The notes under the pieces were generated by a model. The model was not told the DNA's origin. It saw only the letters and a list, made by a program, of their open reading frames with translations, and ran no database searches. This document shows, piece by piece, positions 45,032 through 54,074 of a stretch of DNA of 64,000 nt (position 1 is its first letter; each line of letters begins with the position of its first letter). The position numbers were made by a program, and so were the translations under genes. The DNA comes from Bin80 sp965207565 (lineage in GTDB: Bacteria > Bacteroidota > Rhodothermia > Rhodothermales > Bin80), in NCBI GenBank assembly GCA_965207565.1, contig CBDBMQ010000029.1, positions 1-64,000 on the forward strand, read 5' to 3'.

Positions 45032-45838
45032 CTATCGTCGATTTCCACCTCTGCTGCGACCACCGCCTTGACCACCTGCACGGGCTCCACGACCTCCACG
45101 GCTACCGCGGCGGCGATCCCGGGCCTTACTACTCTCACTGCCACGTCCTCCCGTCTGCATTTGACGCAGTTGCTGGCGCTGGGCCTGCACGTTTGGACTA
45201 AGGTCTGGGCGCCCTAGTATCTCACCACGGTAAACCCATACCTTCACTCCCGTGGTTCCATAAATCGAATACGCGGTTGCCTCTGCGTAATCAATATCTG
45301 CGCGGATCGTATGCAGAGGCACACGCCCCTCCAGATACTGTTCGACCCGCCCCATTTCGGCACCACCAAGCCGTCCGCCCACTCTGATACGAATTCCCTG
45401 TGCTCCCATACGCATCGCTCCCTGGAGTGCCTGCTTCATGGCACGCCGGAAGGAAATCCGTCCTTCGAGCTGCTGTGCTACATTTTGCGCAACCAAGCTG
45501 GCATCCAATTCTGGCCGTTTGATCTCATTAATATTGATCTGGATCTCCTTGGTTGTGATCCGCTTGAGTTCTTCACGCAATTTTTCGACTTCCTGACCTC
45601 CCCGGCCGATAACGACACCTGGTCGGCTGGTATGGAGCGTGAGGATGATCCGCTTCGGTGTACGTTCAATCACAATACGACTGAGACCGGCACGCTTCAG
45701 TCGAGCCGTAAGGTAGCGGCGCAATTCCTCATCTTCGAAGAGCTTGGCAGCAATATCTTTCTTTTTGGCATACCAGTTCGAATCCCAACCCCGGATGGTA
45801 CCGAGGCGAAAGCCAACTGGATGTGTTTTCTGACCCAT
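45032..45838 (-). CDS. rpsC: 30S ribosomal protein S3 with RG-rich tail
   Basis: 268 residues, against about 210–235 usually. MGQKTHPVGFRLGTIRGWDS, the KH-type segment RPGVVIGRGGQEVEKL and MGAQGIRIRVGGRLGGAEM are standard. The last 45 residues are an Arg/Gly-rich extension (SRGGRGARAGGQGGGRSRGG), likely disordered and RNA-binding. S3 lines the mRNA entry channel. Confidence 0.97.
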   Translation of the reverse strand: MGQKTHPVGFRLGTIRGWDSNWYAKKKDIAAKLFEDEELRRYLTARLKRAGLSRIVIERTPKRIILTLHTSRPGVVIGRGGQEVEKLREELKRITTKEIQININEIKRPELDASLVAQNVAQQLEGRISFRRAMKQALQGAMRMGAQGIRIRVGGRLGGAEMGRVEQYLEGRVPLHTIRADIDYAEATAYSIYGTTGVKVWVYRGEILGRPDLSPNVQAQRQQLRQMQTGGRGSESSKARDRRRGSRGGRGARAGGQGGGRSRGGNRR

Positions 45839-45851
45839 TGATTAAGAGCTA

Positions 45852-46196
45852 CTAGATTTCGGCTTGAACAGTTACGGTTAGATGGCTCATACGCTTGCGG
45901 ATCGGGTGTGCCCGACCACGAGCGGCGGGTCGAATCCGTTTGAGTACAGGGCCTTCATCCACCCTGATTTCCTTCACGAAAAGATTATCCTCGTCGAACC
46001 TCTCGTCCGGATTTTTATCCATGAGATTATGTACCGCTGACCGGATGGCCAGAGATACAGGCCTGGTCGCAGCATGTGGTAGAAAATGCAGTGCATTCAG
46101 TGCCTCGGAAACCGATTGGCCCCGAACCACATTGACAACGCGCCGCATCTTGCGCGGCGAACTGGGAATATATTTGCGTATCGCGCGTGCCTCCAT
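45852..46196 (-). CDS. rplV: 50S ribosomal protein L22
   Basis: 114 residues from ATG 46196 (MEARAIRKYIPSSPRKMR). Its long beta hairpin, which lines the exit tunnel, reads KRIRPAARGRAHPIRKRMSH. An in-frame TTG two codons upstream abuts the rpsS stop but is a poor start; GGGGGAGC precedes the ATG. Confidence 0.96.
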   Translation of the reverse strand: MEARAIRKYIPSSPRKMRRVVNVVRGQSVSEALNALHFLPHAATRPVSLAIRSAVHNLMDKNPDERFDEDNLFVKEIRVDEGPVLKRIRPAARGRAHPIRKRMSHLTVTVQAEI

Positions 46197-46202
46197 GATC
46201 AA

Positions 46203-46484
46203 TTAGCTCCCCCGTCTGTCTTTTTTGGATCCGGCGTGACCGCGGAAATTTCTCGTCGGGGAAAATTCACCCAAGCGATGTCCCACCATATTTTCGGTCA
46301 CATAAACCGGAATAAACTGTCTCCCATTATGAACCGCGAATGTATGTCCCACAAAATCCGGGGTAATCATAGACGCACGGCTCCAGGTTTTTACTACCCT
46401 TTTCTTATCTGTCTGGTTCAACTGGTCCACCTTGCGTTGAAGCTTATGGTGAACAAAAGGTCCTTTCTTGAGAGATCGCGACAT
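46203..46484 (-). CDS. rpsS: 30S ribosomal protein S19
   Basis: 93-residue head protein. MSRSLKKGPFVHHKLQRKV, SRASMITPDFVGHTFAVHNGR and NMVGHRLGEFSPTRNFRGHA are standard. Two bases after rplB. Confidence 0.97.
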   Translation of the reverse strand: MSRSLKKGPFVHHKLQRKVDQLNQTDKKRVVKTWSRASMITPDFVGHTFAVHNGRQFIPVYVTENMVGHRLGEFSPTRNFRGHAGSKKDRRGS

Positions 46485-46486
46485 GG

Positions 46487-47320
46487 TTATCTGCGTTTAG
46501 CGTCACGTCGACGCACGATGTACTTGTCTGAAGCGGACTTACGCTTACGAGTCTTATATCCTTTGGCTGGAACCCCTGAAGGAGAGCGCGGATGTCCTCC
46601 ACTCGCTTTTCCTTCTCCACCACCCATCGGATGATCAACCGGATTCATGGCAACTCCCCTGACCTTGGGGCGGACCCCCATCCAGCGCCGGCGACCGGCT
46701 TTGCCCAAATCAATATTCATGTGATCAGGGTTACTGGTCGTACCGATCGTTGCCCTGCATTCAGCAAGAATTCGACGAACTTCACCACTGGGCAGCTTCA
46801 GTGTAACATACTTGCCCTCGCGAGCGGTCAGCTGGGCAAATGTGCCCGCAGAACGTGCAAGCTGAGCACCTTTACCAGGCTTCATCTCAATTGCATGCAC
46901 GAAAGTCCCCAAGGGGACCCTTCCCAATGGAAGACAATTACCAATCTCCGGCGGTGCATCAGGACCATTTTGGACCTGCTGGTCCACGGCAAGCTTATCT
47001 GGTGCAATAACATAACGCTTGTCGCCGTCTGCATAGACCAGCAACGCGATCCTCGCCGACCGGTTTGGATCATACTGGATACTTGCTACACGCGCAGGAA
47101 CGCCATCCTTGTTGCGCCGAAAATCAATTACCCGGTAGCGCCGCTTATGCCGCCCCCCCTGATGGCGTACCATGATACGCCCGGTAGAATTACGGCCGCC
47201 ACGTCGTTTGACCGGGCGCAAAAGCTTCTTTTCTGGCGTACTGTCGGTAACCTGATCAAAAGAAGATACCGAGCGCTGACGCTGCCCAGGGGTAACCGGA
47301 TTAAGTTTACGAATCGCCAT
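46487..47320 (-). CDS. rplB: 50S ribosomal protein L2
   Basis: 277-residue protein required for subunit joining and peptidyl transfer. MAIRKLNPVTPGQR, GRIMVRHQGGRHKRRYR and the catalytic-area segment VAMNPVDHPMGGGEGKASGG are present. ATG at 47320; an upstream in-frame start at 47356 would sit within rplW. Confidence 0.97.
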   Translation of the reverse strand: MAIRKLNPVTPGQRQRSVSSFDQVTDSTPEKKLLRPVKRRGGRNSTGRIMVRHQGGRHKRRYRVIDFRRNKDGVPARVASIQYDPNRSARIALLVYADGDKRYVIAPDKLAVDQQVQNGPDAPPEIGNCLPLGRVPLGTFVHAIEMKPGKGAQLARSAGTFAQLTAREGKYVTLKLPSGEVRRILAECRATIGTTSNPDHMNIDLGKAGRRRWMGVRPKVRGVAMNPVDHPMGGGEGKASGGHPRSPSGVPAKGYKTRKRKSASDKYIVRRRDAKRR

Positions 47321-47324
47321 GGTC

Positions 47325-47624
47325 CTATATGCCCTCGAAAAAGTCAATCTGCTCACTATCCGGCATCAGCGTCACAATCGCCTTTTTATAGCTGGCGGTT
47401 CGTCCGAGTCTGACTCCCTGACGTGTCATCTGGCGGCGGTATTTACCGCGCACATTGATTGTACGTACTTCCTTGATCTTGACCGTCGGAAATCTTTCCC
47501 GTACAGCCTGCTTGATTTCGATTTTATTGGCCTTCGAATCCACGATAAACGCGTAGTGACCCTCTTCCATCTGTGCGGAGAGTTTCTCGGTAACTAAAGG
47601 TCGGATCAATACTTGTCGACTCAT
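47325..47624 (-). CDS. rplW: 50S ribosomal protein L23
   Basis: 99-residue docking site protein for trigger factor and SRP. MSRQVLIRPLVTEKLS, ANKIEIKQAVRERFPTVKIKEV-type block and RTASYKKAIVTLMPDSEQ are typical. ATG at 47624, six bases after rplD. Confidence 0.96.
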   Translation of the reverse strand: MSRQVLIRPLVTEKLSAQMEEGHYAFIVDSKANKIEIKQAVRERFPTVKIKEVRTINVRGKYRRQMTRQGVRLGRTASYKKAIVTLMPDSEQIDFFEGI

Positions 47625-47629
47625 GGCAA

Positions 47630-48271
47630 TCAGTTGCTTAGCGTTGAGGCCCAAAGATCACTCCATACCGCGAGAGCATCCTCCTCACACACCAATATCC
47701 GGGCTCGGAGAATATCCTCGGTGCTTACGTTACGTGCTTCACGTACCACAATACGGTTCAAATTTTTGCTGGAGCGAAATAGCTCAGGGCGATTGGAGGC
47801 CGTCACGATCAATACCGGCTGCCCCTCCAGTTCCAGATTCCCCAGAAGAGTAAGCAGTGTACGCGTATTGGGGGATTCATAGTCGAGAGGAGCCACCACG
47901 CGAATCGCATCTTCGCGAGCCTTGTAGCTGAGTGCAGAGCATCTGGCATTACGCCGCACTTTTTTACTTAGCCGCACATTATACTGATGTGGCCGCGGGC
48001 CAAAAGTTCTCCCGCCACCTCTTCGAAGCGGAGAAGCCGCATTCCCGGCGCGCGCCATCCCGGTACCTTTCTGGCGGTAAAGCTTACGGTTTGATCCTCT
48101 GACCTCTCCCCGCTCTTTGGTTTTATGAGTGCCTTGGCGTGCTGCAGCCTGTGTTCTGCGCACATCTAGCCACAGAACATGATCATTCGGGTCTACACCA
48201 AAGACTGCCGTATCAAGGGCAATCGTGCGACCTGCAGGCGATCCATTATGCTGATAAACGTCCAACTCCAT
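47630..48271 (-). CDS. rplD: 50S ribosomal protein L4
   Basis: 213-residue tunnel protein and, in E. coli, the S10 operon regulator. MELDVYQHNGSPAGRTIAL, the tunnel loop with RGSNRKLYRQKGTGMARAG and RTFGPRPHQYNVRLSKKVRR are diagnostic. Confidence 0.97.
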   Translation of the reverse strand: MELDVYQHNGSPAGRTIALDTAVFGVDPNDHVLWLDVRRTQAAARQGTHKTKERGEVRGSNRKLYRQKGTGMARAGNAASPLRRGGGRTFGPRPHQYNVRLSKKVRRNARCSALSYKAREDAIRVVAPLDYESPNTRTLLTLLGNLELEGQPVLIVTASNRPELFRSSKNLNRIVVREARNVSTEDILRARILVCEEDALAVWSDLWASTLSN

Positions 48272-48279
48272 GCTTCCAA

Positions 48280-48909
48280 TCAGCCTTGTTTAAATAGTTC
48301 TACCATTCCGTTGACCGGCCCCGGAACCGCTCCACGAACCAGTAACAGATTATGCTCAGGGATAATGCGGATCACATCAAGATTTTTGACCGTGACACGC
48401 GCGTTTCCCATTTGACCTGCCATACGCATTCCCTTCATCACCCTCGAGGGATCACTGGAAGCGCCAATGGATCCAGGTGCACGTTCGCGGTTATGCTGTC
48501 CATGAGTCCGGTCGTTCACCCCGTGAAAGCCATGACGCCGAACAACCCCCTGAAACCCTTTCCCCTTACTCAATCCCGCAACGTCGATCATCTTCCCCTC
48601 CACAAAAACATTCTCTACACGAACCTCGTCTCCGACCTCCGGCGTATCCCCGTCCCACTCAAACTCCTTGAGTATACGCTGAGGAGGAACCCCTGCCGCT
48701 TGAAAATGGCCGTTCAGTGCTTTGCTGGTCCGTCGTTCCTTACGAGCACCAAATCCCAGTTGGACCGCATCATACCCGTCCTGCCCATCGTGCCGTTTAA
48801 CCTGCACAACGCGGTTTGGGCCAACTTCAATGACCGTGCAGGGGATATTATTGCCTGCTGCATCAAAGATACTGGTCATGCCAACTTTTTTACCAATCAT
48901 TCCACTCAT
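48280..48909 (-). CDS. rplC: 50S ribosomal protein L3
   Basis: 209 residues from ATG 48909 (MSGMIGKKVGMTSIFD). GKGFQGVVRRHGFHGVNDRTHG is the loop entering the peptidyl transferase centre. A start at 48936 would add nine residues and is not supported by family alignment. Confidence 0.97.
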   Translation of the reverse strand: MSGMIGKKVGMTSIFDAAGNNIPCTVIEVGPNRVVQVKRHDGQDGYDAVQLGFGARKERRTSKALNGHFQAAGVPPQRILKEFEWDGDTPEVGDEVRVENVFVEGKMIDVAGLSKGKGFQGVVRRHGFHGVNDRTHGQHNRERAPGSIGASSDPSRVMKGMRMAGQMGNARVTVKNLDVIRIIPEHNLLLVRGAVPGPVNGMVELFKQG

Positions 48910-48936
48910 TACCACGCGAAAAAGGGCTACTTTCAA

Positions 48937-49245
48937 TTACACCTTGATTTCTACATCAACACCACTGGGAAGCTCAAGCTTAAGCAGCGCATCCACTGTC
49001 TTGGTGCTGGTTGAGAGTATATCAATGAGACGATTATGACTCCGGCTCTCAAATTGCTCCCGACTTTTCTTGTTCACATGCGGGCTTCGCAGTACGGTAT
49101 ACACCGCTTTTTTGGTCGGAAGCGGAATGGGGCCACTGACCAAAGCACCGGTCGCTTTCACTGTCTTAATAATTTTCTCCGTGCTCTTATCAATCAGCGA
49201 GTGATCGTAGGATTTGAGCTTAATACGGATTTTTTGCCCTGTCAT
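48937..49245 (-). CDS. rpsJ: 30S ribosomal protein S10
   Basis: 102-residue protein that also partners NusB in antitermination. KIRIKLKSYDHSLIDKSTEK, GPIPLPTKKAVYTVLRSPHV and SGVDVEIKV are typical. First ribosomal protein gene of the operon, 14 bases after tuf. Confidence 0.97.
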   Translation of the reverse strand: MTGQKIRIKLKSYDHSLIDKSTEKIIKTVKATGALVSGPIPLPTKKAVYTVLRSPHVNKKSREQFESRSHNRLIDILSTSTKTVDALLKLELPSGVDVEIKV

Positions 49246-49259
49246 GATCAGGCGTACGT

Positions 49260-50450
<1,191 letters not shown>

Positions 50451-50482
50451 TGTCTAGCTGATAATCTAGTTGGTTAATGCAG

Positions 50483-50554
50483 AGCCGCCTCTCGGATTTG
50501 AACCGAGGCCCCCTTCCTTACCATGGAAGTGCTCTACCCCTGAGCTAAGGCGGC
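50483..50554 (-). tRNA. tRNA-Thr (anticodon GGT)
   Basis: 72-nt cloverleaf with acceptor GCCGCCT/AGGCGGC, D-arm GCTC...GAGC, anticodon stem CTTCC/GGAAG with loop ATGGTAA (anticodon GGT), and T-loop GGTTCAAATCC. No CCA is encoded. Last of four tRNAs before tuf. Confidence 0.95.
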
Positions 50555-50569
50555 CATTAAAAACAATTG

Positions 50570-50642
50570 AGCGGGAGACGAGGCTCGAACTCGCGACATT
50601 CAGCTTGGAAGGCTGATGCTCTACCAACTGAGCTACTCCCGC
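50570..50642 (-). tRNA. tRNA-Gly (anticodon TCC)
   Basis: 73-nt cloverleaf with acceptor GCGGGAG/CTCCCGC, anticodon stem TCAGC/GCTGA and loop CTTCCAA (anticodon TCC), and T-loop GTTCGAGCC. No encoded CCA. Confidence 0.95.
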
Positions 50643-50647
50643 TGGTG

Positions 50648-50729
50648 TGGGCAGGGAAGGATTCGAACCTCCGAAGACTAAGTCAGCAGATTTACAGTCT
50701 GCCCCCGTTGGCCACTTGGGTACCTGCCC
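50648..50729 (-). tRNA. tRNA-Tyr (anticodon GTA)
   Basis: 82-nt class II tRNA with a long variable arm. Acceptor GGGCAGG/CCTGCCC, anticodon stem GCAGA/TCTGC with loop CTGTAAA (anticodon GTA), T-loop GGTTCGAATCC. No encoded CCA. Confidence 0.95.
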
Positions 50730-50801
50730 AAAGCAAAAACTGGTTGTATTGTTGAGAATTTTTCGTTCCTGTGTCTCCCAGGTTTATGAAATATCATACA
50801 G

Positions 50802-50874
50802 AGCTGGCGAAGGGACTTGAACCCCCGACCTGCTGATTACAAATCAGCTGCTCTACCAACTGAGCTACGCCAGC
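50802..50874 (-). tRNA. tRNA-Thr (anticodon TGT)
   Basis: 73-nt cloverleaf with acceptor GCTGGCG/CGCCAGC, anticodon stem GCTGA/TCAGC and loop TTTGTAA (anticodon TGT), T-loop GGTTCAAGTCC. First gene after the operon promoter. Confidence 0.95.
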
Positions 50875-50903
50875 AGCAAAGCCCCATTACACTACAGCCT
50901 TTC

Positions 50904-50932
50904 ATTATACGCAACAAATATGAAATAGTCAA
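50904..50932 (-). promoter_or_regulatory. Sigma70-type promoter of the tRNA–tuf–ribosomal operon
   Basis: On the minus strand TTGACT (50932–50927), a 17-base spacer and a perfect TATAAT (50909–50904) stand about 30 bases before tRNA-Thr(TGT). The -35 overlaps the last codons of the dedA gene, so the two genes are tightly packed. This is the clearest promoter in the window and argues for standard sigma70 recognition. Confidence 0.85.
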
Positions 50933-51546
50933 ATTTTTGAGCGAGTTCGTCGAATTGCTTTATACAGCTGCCAAGCAAGAAATATAAAAATCAGTGCTGA
51001 GATCAATCGTCCATAGCGTGCCAGGTACTCAACCACGCGCTCCCATTCATCCCCGATAACATACCCCAGTACAGCGATCAGTGTTACCCAGACCGCTGCG
51101 CTCAGAGAGGCCAAGAGTCCCACAGGCAAAGCCGGCATTCGGCTCATACCAACCGTAAAGGCGATAACCGTACGTGCTCCGCTCAAGAACCGGTTCGCTG
51201 CAACGACCGTGTATCCCCAGGCATGAAGCCAGTTCTGAACGCGAGAAACCGATTCACCTGGCAGCCAGCGCATTGCGCGTGATTCAAGGAGTCTTGGTCC
51301 ACCATAGCGCCCGATATAATACATGCACATAAAGCCAAGAATGCCTCCCAGTGTACTAAATGCGATCACCGGAAAAATGGCCATCGGACCAATCGCTGCC
51401 AGATATCCCGCAAAAACAACAAGCACATCCCCTGGAATTGGAGGAAAAACATTCTCCAGCCAGGCGATGAAAAAAACCAATGCATATCCCCAGATTACTG
51501 GAATTTCCGTCGTCCTTTCCAGAAGGTCAGCAAAGAACTGTTCCAT
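50929..51546 (-). CDS. DedA family membrane protein
   Basis: About 205 residues with four to five hydrophobic segments. The DedA pattern is clear: FIAWLENVFPPIPGDVLVVFAG followed by STLGGILGFMCMYYIGRYGG and NRFLSGARTVIAFTVGMSRM. DedA proteins are thought to be lipid (undecaprenyl-phosphate or phospholipid) scramblases or transporters. Start at ATG 51546; a longer frame to 51612 runs into ispF. Its 3' end carries the operon promoter. Confidence 0.88.
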   Translation of the reverse strand: MEQFFADLLERTTEIPVIWGYALVFFIAWLENVFPPIPGDVLVVFAGYLAAIGPMAIFPVIAFSTLGGILGFMCMYYIGRYGGPRLLESRAMRWLPGESVSRVQNWLHAWGYTVVAANRFLSGARTVIAFTVGMSRMPALPVGLLASLSAAVWVTLIAVLGYVIGDEWERVVEYLARYGRLISALIFIFLAWQLYKAIRRTRSKI

Positions 51547-51553
51547 CGCAAAC

Positions 51554-52042
51554 CTATTGCTTGGCAGATCCTGTAAGCAGACACACTGCCCAGGCTGCAG
51601 CCGCTTCCTCACGCCCGACCATGCCCAATTTTTCGGAGGTCGTGGCTTTGACTGATATTTGATTACGCTCCGCAGCTAAATCCTCGGCAATGACCTGTCT
51701 CATTCGGTCGATATAAGGACGAAGCTTCGGACGCTCAAGGGCGATCGTCGCGTCTATATTGACAAGTTCGTATCCTGCGTCCGACACCATTTCCTTCACT
51801 TTGCGAAGCAGTATGCGGCTGTCTACTCCCTTCCAGCGTGCGTCAGAATCAGAAAAATGCATCCCAATATCTCCCAATGCTGCTGCGCCCAGAAGAGCGT
51901 CGCAGATGGCATGCAGCAATACGTCGGCATCCGAATGCCCTGCCAACCCCTTTGAATGAGGGAGCTCTATCCCACCAATGATCAGAGGTCGATCCTCAAC
52001 GAGTTGATGAACATCATACCCAATCCCTACCCTAGTGCTCAT
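51554..52042 (-). CDS. ispF: 2-C-methyl-D-erythritol 2,4-cyclodiphosphate synthase
   Basis: MEP-pathway enzyme forming the cyclic diphosphate for isoprenoids. Metal ligands in GIGYDVHQLVE and AGHSDADVLLHAICDALLGA; DIGMHFSDSDARWKGVDS and SVKATTSEKLGMVGREE are family blocks. ATG at 52042 overlaps the ispD stop as ATGA. 162 residues, normal. Last steps of the pathway lie elsewhere. Confidence 0.95.
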   Translation of the reverse strand: MSTRVGIGYDVHQLVEDRPLIIGGIELPHSKGLAGHSDADVLLHAICDALLGAAALGDIGMHFSDSDARWKGVDSRILLRKVKEMVSDAGYELVNIDATIALERPKLRPYIDRMRQVIAEDLAAERNQISVKATTSEKLGMVGREEAAAAWAVCLLTGSAKQ

Positions 52043-52719
52043 CGTATCAGGTTTTTCTTTTTCCATACCTGCTGCGCCCATTCCCAGTCGGATTGTGTGG
52101 TGATTTTAACGTTCCACCGATCCCCATCTACGATTCGAACGGATTGTCCAATGTATTCCATTAAGGACACATCATCGGTGGCTTGTGAAACGCCCGCCGC
52201 TTGACAAAATGCCCGCCGCAAAAGATCATACTTAAATCCCTGTGGCGTTTGCATTGCATAAAGCCCGTCGCGAGAAATTGTTTTGGTAAAAGAGCCCTCT
52301 TCCCCGTAACGCACAGTGTCCGTCACCGGCATTGCAACTGCTGCAGCACCTGCGATCTTTGTAGATTCAATCACTTTCGTAATGATCTGTGCTGAAACAA
52401 ACGGGCGTGCAGCATCATGAATCAGCACGATACTTGTGGATTCGTTAACCGCTTTCAATCCGGCCTCCACAGATTTTTGCCTGGTTGCGCCTCCGGCTAC
52501 GACCTGATAGGGGCTTTTCAATGGTGTAAGCATTCCTTTGATCACATTGAGATTCTTCGGCGGCCCCACGACCACGAGGCTGGAAACAGCGGGATGCTGG
52601 TCAAAAACCTGCGCAGTATGAAGCAGCATCGGAGCGTCACCTAAAAGGCGCATCTGCTTAGATAAGCCGCCTAAACGTGAACCCGATCCTGCTGCTGGAA
52701 TGATTACAGCAACCATCAA
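52039..52719 (-). CDS. ispD: 2-C-methyl-D-erythritol 4-phosphate cytidylyltransferase
   Basis: MEP-pathway enzyme making CDP-methylerythritol. IIPAAGSGSRLGGLSKQM is the CTP-binding loop; VAGGATRQKSVEAGL, LIHDAARPFVS and MPVTDTVRYGE complete the fold. 226 residues. It starts right after the queA stop and is coupled to ispF by a 4-bp overlap, the usual ispDF pairing. Confidence 0.95.
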   Translation of the reverse strand: MMVAVIIPAAGSGSRLGGLSKQMRLLGDAPMLLHTAQVFDQHPAVSSLVVVGPPKNLNVIKGMLTPLKSPYQVVAGGATRQKSVEAGLKAVNESTSIVLIHDAARPFVSAQIITKVIESTKIAGAAAVAMPVTDTVRYGEEGSFTKTISRDGLYAMQTPQGFKYDLLRRAFCQAAGVSQATDDVSLMEYIGQSVRIVDGDRWNVKITTQSDWEWAQQVWKKKNLIR

Positions 52720-53790
52720 TCAGATGATCAACATGGCGTCACCAAAGGAATACAGGCGATACTTTTCTTTAATCGCAACCTCGTAGGCTTCTTGAAGAAG
52801 CTCATAGCCCGTAAATGCAGCCGTAAGCATCATCAACGTGCTGGCCGGCATATGGAAATTGGTGATGAGCCGCTCGGTAACGGCAAATTCGTAGGGAGGA
52901 TAGATGAACTTGTCGGTCCAGCCTGACTTGGCTTTCAGGTGACGGGACACCGTCAGACTGGTTTCTACGGCCCGGACTACAGTTGTCCCGCAAATGGTCA
53001 CACGGTTAACACTTGAATCTAGTGCCCGATTCACCGAATCCGCCGTGGCTTCCGGCACCGAATAGTATTCAGAGTTCATTCGATGCTTGGTCAGGTCTTC
53101 AACACCGACATAACTAAACGTGCCCAACCCGACATGTAAAGTTATAGGGACGACCTGAATCCCTTTTTCGATGAGTTCATTCACAAGCCTGGGCGTGAAA
53201 TGTAGTCCGGCAGTCGGCGCGGCAACTGCTCCACGATGCTCAGCAAAAATCGTCTGATAGCGGGCAACATCTGCTGCCTCCACCTCCCTTTTTATATAAG
53301 GTGGTAGCGGCGTGATCCCCTCCTCGTCAATCATGCGATAGAGCAACTCATTATCCCCGTCACAGTCAAACCGGATCGTGCGGCCGCGGGAAGTTGTGTT
53401 ATCAATGACTTCGGCGGCCAATCCGTTCTTGAAAAAAAGTTTATTGCCGATCCGGATTTTGCGTGCGGGGTCAACGATAACATCCCAGAGTCTACTTTGA
53501 GAGTTGAGTTCCCTCAACAGAAAGACTTCAATCTCTGCACCGGTCTTTTCCTTTTTCCCCCGCAATCTGGCAGGGAATACTTTAGTGTCATTGACAACAA
53601 GAATATCCCCCTCTGAAAAATAGTCTCCGATTTCATAGAAATGACGATGTTCAATCGTCCCTTTCGCCCGGTTCACCACCATCATACGTGACGAATCTCT
53701 TGGATCAACCGGATACTTCGCGATCAGCTCTCTCGGAACATCATATTTAAAGTGGGTCAACTTTAGACGCTCAATCCCCGTTCTCAGCAT
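52720..53790 (-). CDS. queA: S-adenosylmethionine:tRNA ribosyltransferase-isomerase
   Basis: Adds the epoxyqueuosine precursor ring from SAM to preQ1-modified tRNA. 356 residues. FKYDVPRELIAKYPVDPRDSSRM is close to the N-terminus, followed by ILVVNDTKVFPARL. GAVAAPTAGLHFT and FHMPASTLMMLTAAF are diagnostic. The N-terminal dozen residues precede the usual start and may be untranslated. First gene of queA-ispD-ispF-dedA. Confidence 0.95.
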   Translation of the reverse strand: MLRTGIERLKLTHFKYDVPRELIAKYPVDPRDSSRMMVVNRAKGTIEHRHFYEIGDYFSEGDILVVNDTKVFPARLRGKKEKTGAEIEVFLLRELNSQSRLWDVIVDPARKIRIGNKLFFKNGLAAEVIDNTTSRGRTIRFDCDGDNELLYRMIDEEGITPLPPYIKREVEAADVARYQTIFAEHRGAVAAPTAGLHFTPRLVNELIEKGIQVVPITLHVGLGTFSYVGVEDLTKHRMNSEYYSVPEATADSVNRALDSSVNRVTICGTTVVRAVETSLTVSRHLKAKSGWTDKFIYPPYEFAVTERLITNFHMPASTLMMLTAAFTGYELLQEAYEVAIKEKYRLYSFGDAMLII

Positions 53791-53801
53791 TCAGGTTTGA
53801 T

Positions 53802-53894
53802 ATGGCTTTTAAGTCGTTGAAAAAATACCGTCAACTGGATCGTGCCACGATCCCCGCAGAAATAAATTTAGAAGACATGCGCTGGCTACCCTAA
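53802..53894 (+). CDS. Candidate 30-codon ORF
   Basis: A short plus-strand frame, MAFKSLKKYRQLDRATIPAE onward to RWLP, divergent from queA. Composition looks protein-like with balanced charge, and AGG lies seven bases before the ATG. No family recognised. It contains the small inverted repeat GGATCG/CGATCC. It may be chance; included for checking. Confidence 0.2.
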   Translation: MAFKSLKKYRQLDRATIPAEINLEDMRWLP

Positions 53895-54074
53895 TTCTGT
53901 CTCCATGTTCCCGTCAGGAGATGGATCACTTTATGTTCCTGCAAAACCACCCCTATTGAAAAAGAGGTCTGTTGATGTGTACAAACCGAAAACCTTGTAT
54001 TCAAATTATGCTCCCACAGTTGCCAATCTTCTCTGACATAGCTGGTCCGGGATATGAGATTCATTTCTTCTGTC

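Noticed and set aside
44500..45201. 233-codon open frame on the plus strand
   Set aside because: Antisense to rpmC, rplP and rpsC; rich in His/Leu/Cys as expected for reverse reading of basic genes.
53820..53860. GGATCG/CGATCC hairpin as a terminator
   Set aside because: Short stem with no following T-run.
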